From assembly GCA_045592125.1 (NCBI GenBank), contig JAZNUE010000059.1, forward strand, positions 1-10,423: a stretch of DNA of 10,423 nucleotides, read 5' to 3'. A model generated the notes under the pieces. It worked only from the letters and a program-made list of their open reading frames with translations. It was not told where the DNA came from and made no database searches. The translations under genes were made by a program, and so were the position numbers. This DNA comes from HGM04593 sp045592125. Its GTDB lineage: Bacteria; Bacteroidota; Bacteroidia; Bacteroidales; Bacteroidaceae. Positions 6,854-10,423 of the stretch are shown one piece after another (position 1 is the first letter of the stretch; each line of letters begins with the position of its first letter).

Positions 6854-6944
6854 AGAAGATGTTTAAATTTATATCGCTGTACTATACTGCATTACTATAC
6901 TATACCACAACGCCATTTAAACTTATTAATATGCCAAATCTTCT
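6854..6944. promoter_or_regulatory. Interrupted inverted repeat with inner direct repeats in the divergent region
   Basis: AGAAGAT and GTTTAAAT (6854-6868) recur as complements ATTTAAAC (6915-6922) and ATCTTCT (6938-6944), the right half being split by 15 bases. Inside lie two exact copies of TACTATACT (6880-6888 and 6893-6901), 13 bases apart. The block sits between the gltX promoter and the pgpH promoter and could be an operator region. No known motif is recognised, and AT-richness makes chance symmetry possible. Confidence 0.3.
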
Positions 6945-6972
6945 TGTATTCTGTTATTTTTTAGTACATTTG
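6943..6972 (+). promoter_or_regulatory. Probable promoter for the PgpH-family gene and its partner
   Basis: TACATTTG (6965-6972) is a full TAnnTTTG -7 match, 29 bases before the ATG at 7002. The -33 is weaker: CTTG (6943-6946), with an 18-base spacer instead of 19-21. The short AT-rich leader has no Shine-Dalgarno sequence, as is normal in this phylum. Confidence 0.6.
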
Positions 6973-7001
6973 GGACGTATAAATAAAAAACACTGTCACA
7001 C

Positions 7002-9062
7002 ATGGCAAAGATTGTACAAACAGTAAAGAGATACTCGCGCTACCTGTCACAGGTTGCGCTGCTCGCTTTCCTCACTCTTGTTATAACATGTTTCATGCCC
7101 AGGGAAAGGAAGGTGGCATACAGTTTCCAGGAAGGAGCACCATGGCAGCACGAGCAGCTTATAGCAGCATTCAGCTTTGACGTGCAGAAACCCGAGAAGG
7201 AACTGCTTGCCGAGAAGGACAGCATAAGAAGGAGCATACGCCCCTACCTTGCATACATACCGGGCATTGCCGACTCAATGTGCAGCAAGTTCGGGCAGGA
7301 GCTCGGCAGCAGGTTCCTCATCAACATATACCAGGGAGCGTTCGGCATGTACACAGGCAAGCTCAGGGAGATGTATAATAACGGCATTGTATCGGACGAG
7401 GACGCAAGGAGAATTGCCAGCGTGCGCTACGTGACATGCGTGGACGGCAGCAGGCAGACAAGGAAGGAGAGCGCCGCTCTCACCTCGGTGAGCGACGCGA
7501 AGAAGGCGCTGGCCGCACTTGACACCGGGCTTGTCAGCGACACGCTGGTGAGCAGCGTGGTGAGGCCAAACTATGTATATGACTCGCTGCTGGTTGCCGC
7601 TGCCGCCGAAAGGGAGTTCAGGAAGGTGGCCCCGATTACTGCCAGCGTGCAGAAAGGGCAGAAGATAATAAGCTATGGCGACGTGGTTGACCATGAGAGG
7701 TTCTGCATGATAAGCGCATATGTTGACGAGCTGAACAGGCTTGAAGACGCCGAGGCGCGCATAAACAGGACAAGGATTATGGCCGGGCAGATTATATTCG
7801 TCGCCATCGCGATGTTCCTCATGTACTTCTACCTGGAGCTCTACCAGCCCGAAGTTGTGCACAATGGCTACAAGTTCGTCTTCTGCGCTATTGCCGTGTC
7901 GGTGTTCCCGATTATCGTGGGCCTTATGCTGGCGCTTGGCTACAGTAACCTGTTCATACTGCCGTTTGCCATAGTGCCTATGATGCTATGCCTGTTCATA
8001 AACAATCATGCGGCATTCGTAATACACACCATCACCATACTCATGTGCTCGGTAATGCTCACCGGGCAGTATGAGTTCGTGCTGCTGCAGATTGCTGCCG
8101 GATACAGCGTTATACTGAGCCTGAAGGAACTGTCATCGCGCTCGCAGATGTTCCGCTGCGTGCTCATCGCATTCGCCACATACTCGCTGGTGTACCTGTG
8201 CTATTCGTTCCTGTCGGCATCGGGCAGCATATACGGGAACTATGCAATGTACGTGCAGTTCGCGATCAGCTCGCTGCTCACGCTAATTGCATACCCAATC
8301 ATGATTGTCTTTGAGAAGACATTCCATTTCGTGTCGAACGTGACGCTCATTGAACTGTCGAACCTGAACGCGCACCTGCTGCAGAAGCTCTCGCAGGACG
8401 CGCCCGGCACGTTCCAGCACTCGATACAGGTGAGCAACCTTGCAGCCGAGGCGGCGCATGCCGTCGGCGCCAACAGCCTGCTGGTGCGCACCGGCGCCCT
8501 CTACCACGACATAGGCAAGACGGAAAGCCCGATATACTTTACCGAGAACCAGAGCGGCGGCGTGAACCCGCACAGCGCACTCCCGTACACCGAGAGCGCT
8601 CAGATAATAAAGAAGCATGTAACCGACGGCCTTGAGATTGCAAGGCATGCGGGACTGCCCAAGAGCATACAGGATTTCATTGCCACCCACCACGGGCTCT
8701 CGAAGACAGGATGGTTCTACATCAGCTACAAGAACGAGCACCCAGGCGAGGAGATTGACGAGAGCCTGTTCATGTACCCGGGTCCCAAGCCCTCCACAAA
8801 GGAGCAGGCAATACTAATGATGGCCGACTGCACCGAGGCCGCCTCGCACAGCATAAAGGAGTATACCGAGGAGAATATAAGCGGCATGGTAGACAACGTG
8901 GTTGGCAAGCTGCTTAACGACAAGCAGCTGGAGCTTGCCCCGCTCACCTTCCAGGATATTGACACGATAAAAGGAATATTCAAGAGAAGGCTCATGGCCA
9001 TATACCACACCCGCATAAGCTACCCCAAGGATAACAGTGCGGAAACTGGCAGCAGGGCATGA
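7002..9062 (+). CDS. pgpH: 7TM-HD membrane phosphodiesterase, PgpH family (probable c-di-AMP hydrolase)
   Basis: A 686-residue membrane protein laid out like Listeria PgpH, which hydrolyses cyclic di-AMP: an N-terminal membrane helix (about 14-30), a large extracytoplasmic domain (31-259), seven hydrophobic segments (about 260-280, 291-312, 314-333, 337-353, 357-373, 384-405, 415-438), then a cytoplasmic HD domain (about 450-670). The metal ligands all appear present: H473 (FQHS), H502-D503 (YHDIGK), H539 (KKHV), H563-H564 (THHG) and D609 (MMADC). The activity is inferred from the family. c-di-AMP controls osmolyte and potassium balance and wall homeostasis in other bacteria. The ATG at 7002 suits both the first helix and the promoter. 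The stop overlaps the next gene's start (ATGA), so translation is probably coupled. Ile ATA and Arg AGG codons look frequent here and in the partner gene. Confidence 0.92.
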   Translation: MAKIVQTVKRYSRYLSQVALLAFLTLVITCFMPRERKVAYSFQEGAPWQHEQLIAAFSFDVQKPEKELLAEKDSIRRSIRPYLAYIPGIADSMCSKFGQELGSRFLINIYQGAFGMYTGKLREMYNNGIVSDEDARRIASVRYVTCVDGSRQTRKESAALTSVSDAKKALAALDTGLVSDTLVSSVVRPNYVYDSLLVAAAAEREFRKVAPITASVQKGQKIISYGDVVDHERFCMISAYVDELNRLEDAEARINRTRIMAGQIIFVAIAMFLMYFYLELYQPEVVHNGYKFVFCAIAVSVFPIIVGLMLALGYSNLFILPFAIVPMMLCLFINNHAAFVIHTITILMCSVMLTGQYEFVLLQIAAGYSVILSLKELSSRSQMFRCVLIAFATYSLVYLCYSFLSASGSIYGNYAMYVQFAISSLLTLIAYPIMIVFEKTFHFVSNVTLIELSNLNAHLLQKLSQDAPGTFQHSIQVSNLAAEAAHAVGANSLLVRTGALYHDIGKTESPIYFTENQSGGVNPHSALPYTESAQIIKKHVTDGLEIARHAGLPKSIQDFIATHHGLSKTGWFYISYKNEHPGEEIDESLFMYPGPKPSTKEQAILMMADCTEAASHSIKEYTEENISGMVDNVVGKLLNDKQLELAPLTFQDIDTIKGIFKRRLMAIYHTRISYPKDNSAETGSRA

Positions 9063-10330
9063 AAGGGATTCTAGGATACATATGGAAGAACAGGCTGCTC
9101 CCAAAGAGCGGCCTGTACACTGCTTGCGGCGACGGGGTTGAGATTATATCCTACGGGCGCGAGGAGGGCGACAGCGGCATATTCGCTGGCGCCAAGGTAA
9201 GGATTGGCAGCGAGACATGGTGCGGGAACGTAGTGCTGCACCAGGATGGGACAGGGAACGGAAAGGCTGCAGGCCTGGAGAACATAATACTGCATGTCAC
9301 GACCAAGGAGCAGCCCGCGACACCCATGGCCATCCCCCATCTGCGCATAGCGCTGCCCCATGGCCTTGAGGCCGAGTTCGCCCAGGCCGAGAAGCAACAG
9401 CATTGCCTGCCGTGCGACAGCGTAATACCAGGCATACGCAGGATTGACATAAGCTCGTTCCTCTCGCGCCTGGCAGTTGAGCGAATAGAGGAGAAGGCGG
9501 AGAGCATAATGCACACCCTGGCCGAGTGCAGCGGGCTTTGGGACGACGCGCTGTTCAAGACAGTTGCGCGCAGCTTCGGGTTCGGGATACAGAGCGCAGT
9601 GTTCGAGAAATGGGCAAGGGTCCTTGACATGAACGCGCTGGGGAAGCACAGGGACAGCCTGCTCCAGGTGGAGGCAATAATGTTCGGGCAGGCAGGCCTG
9701 CTCGACGAGGAGAGCATTCCGCACTATTACCTTAAGGAGGCGCTTGAGAGCGGCTACTACAAGGAGATATCAAGAGAGTACAGGTTCCTGAAGAACAAGT
9801 TCGGCCTGCAGGGCATTTCCTTCAAGGAGTGGAACTGCGGGAATGTCACCCCGCACGTGCGCATAGCAAGGCTGGCAGCGCTCTACTGCACAAAGAGAAT
9901 AAGTATATCGGGCATACTCGCCTGCAGCACCCTAAGCGAATACTACAGTATATTTGACACTGTGCCTGGCGGATACTGGCGTAACCGCACATGCTTTGGA
10001 GGCACGGAGACAATGGGCAGCAGCGGCATGAGGCCGCGCCAGCTGGACGTGATTATAATAAATGCGGTTGTCCCTACATTATATACATACGGGAAACACC
10101 GCAACGACAGCGCCGTGTGCAGCAAGGCCGAGGACCTGCTGCAGCAGATAAAAGGCGAGGAGAACAGCATAGTAAAGAAATGGAAGGAGAGAGGCATTGC
10201 CGTTGAGTGCGCTGCCGACTCGCAGGCACTGATACAGCTTGAGCGCAAGTATTGCCGCGCCGCCGGCTGCACAGGCTGCCGCATTGCCTGCCATTATATA
10301 AAGGAAAGGTTAGGCTGCGCTCCAGAATGA
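9059..10330 (+). CDS. DUF2851 family protein, degenerate N-terminal motifs
   Basis: A 423-residue cytoplasmic protein of unknown function, at the usual length of the Bacteroidota DUF2851 family. Family marks include the start (GYIWKNRLLPKSGLYTACGDGVEII), W54..GNVVLH (56-61), ENIILHV (74-80), RSFGFGIQSAVFEKWA (171-186), LLQVEAIMFGQAGLL (201-215), NVTPHVRIARLAAL (262-275) and a Cys-rich tail (C399, C404, C407, C411). As I recall the family, the N-terminal motifs are SGPDF..A and GNVEIH..SSDW..H. Here they read SGIFAGA and GNVVLHQDGTGN, with the Asp, the Glu and the SDW/H block absent. The usual RPxNFP segment reads NCGNVTP. The frame is open throughout, so this looks like functional drift or a divergent subfamily, not a broken gene. 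It overlaps the PgpH gene by 4 bases, suggesting a shared process. Confidence 0.85.
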   Translation: MKGILGYIWKNRLLPKSGLYTACGDGVEIISYGREEGDSGIFAGAKVRIGSETWCGNVVLHQDGTGNGKAAGLENIILHVTTKEQPATPMAIPHLRIALPHGLEAEFAQAEKQQHCLPCDSVIPGIRRIDISSFLSRLAVERIEEKAESIMHTLAECSGLWDDALFKTVARSFGFGIQSAVFEKWARVLDMNALGKHRDSLLQVEAIMFGQAGLLDEESIPHYYLKEALESGYYKEISREYRFLKNKFGLQGISFKEWNCGNVTPHVRIARLAALYCTKRISISGILACSTLSEYYSIFDTVPGGYWRNRTCFGGTETMGSSGMRPRQLDVIIINAVVPTLYTYGKHRNDSAVCSKAEDLLQQIKGEENSIVKKWKERGIAVECAADSQALIQLERKYCRAAGCTGCRIACHYIKERLGCAPE

Positions 10331-10360
10331 CAGGACGGGTCCTCCTGCCCCCTAAGAATA

Positions 10361-10396
10361 AGTAATCCCCGCTCGCACCTGCGGGCGGGGGTTACT
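10361..10396 (+). terminator. GC-rich hairpin after the PgpH-DUF2851 unit
   Basis: AGTAATCCCCGCTCGC and GCGGGCGGGGGTTACT form a 16-bp stem (two G-U pairs in the plus-strand RNA) around ACCT, 30 bases after the DUF2851 stop. The downstream stretch GTTGCTTTG is only weakly U-rich, so termination is probable but not textbook. The two G-U pairs become A-C mismatches on the other strand, which favours plus-strand use. A smaller GGAC-GG-GTCC symmetry lies at 10333-10342. No gene is seen in the remaining bases to the window end. Confidence 0.65.
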
Positions 10397-10423
10397 GTTG
10401 CTTTGTGGCAGCGGCTAATTTCT

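Noticed and set aside
7275..7862. 195-codon minus-strand frame opposite the PgpH gene, and a similar 217-codon one opposite DUF2851 (9071-9724)
   Set aside because: Both lie wholly within well-supported genes, lack domains, and have no promoter or conserved start context.

Overview
The window looks like a chromosomal segment of a Bacteroidota bacterium, most likely order Bacteroidales (Bacteroides/Prevotella-like). Three things point there: a secreted protein with a type IX secretion (Por-type) C-terminal signal and DUF6359-like and chitobiase-C-like domains; three TAnnTTTG/TTTG promoters of the Bacteroidota primary sigma factor type; and AT-rich start regions without Shine-Dalgarno sequences. 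Assignment below order level is not supported.

Layout. Bases 12-84 hold two related palindromic repeats in opposite orientation. Next, on the minus strand, is a 774-residue secreted multidomain protein (89-2413) with a structured leader of about 230 nt and a near-consensus promoter at 2650-2681. The gene-free stretch 2414-2826 also holds a heptamer tandem repeat, a short interspersed-repeat-like sequence and a perfect 48-bp palindrome that ends transcription of the malate dehydrogenase gene mdh (2827-3819, minus). Upstream of mdh are waaA (Kdo transferase, 3904-5127, minus) and gltX (glutamyl-tRNA synthetase, 5131-6648, minus). gltX and waaA are 3 bases apart and form one transcription unit with a promoter at 6799-6829. 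mdh lies 84 bases further on, with no clear terminator or promoter between.

A 191-base divergent intergenic region follows. To its right, on the plus strand, are a membrane HDIG phosphodiesterase of the PgpH/7TM-HD family (7002-9062; probable cyclic-di-AMP hydrolase) and, overlapping it by 4 bases, a DUF2851-family protein (9059-10330), followed by a GC-rich hairpin.

Most of the window is housekeeping: the TCA cycle, LPS inner core, tRNA charging and nucleotide second-messenger turnover. No defence system, mobile element gene, CRISPR array, rRNA or tRNA is visible. The points most worth a second look are a WaaA whose catalytic glutamate position reads lysine (K58), a DUF2851 protein that appears to lack its family's conserved N-terminal acidic motifs, a PgpH-DUF2851 coupled pair, and repeat-derived structured leaders upstream of two genes. 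Comparisons to family consensus are from memory, not from an alignment.
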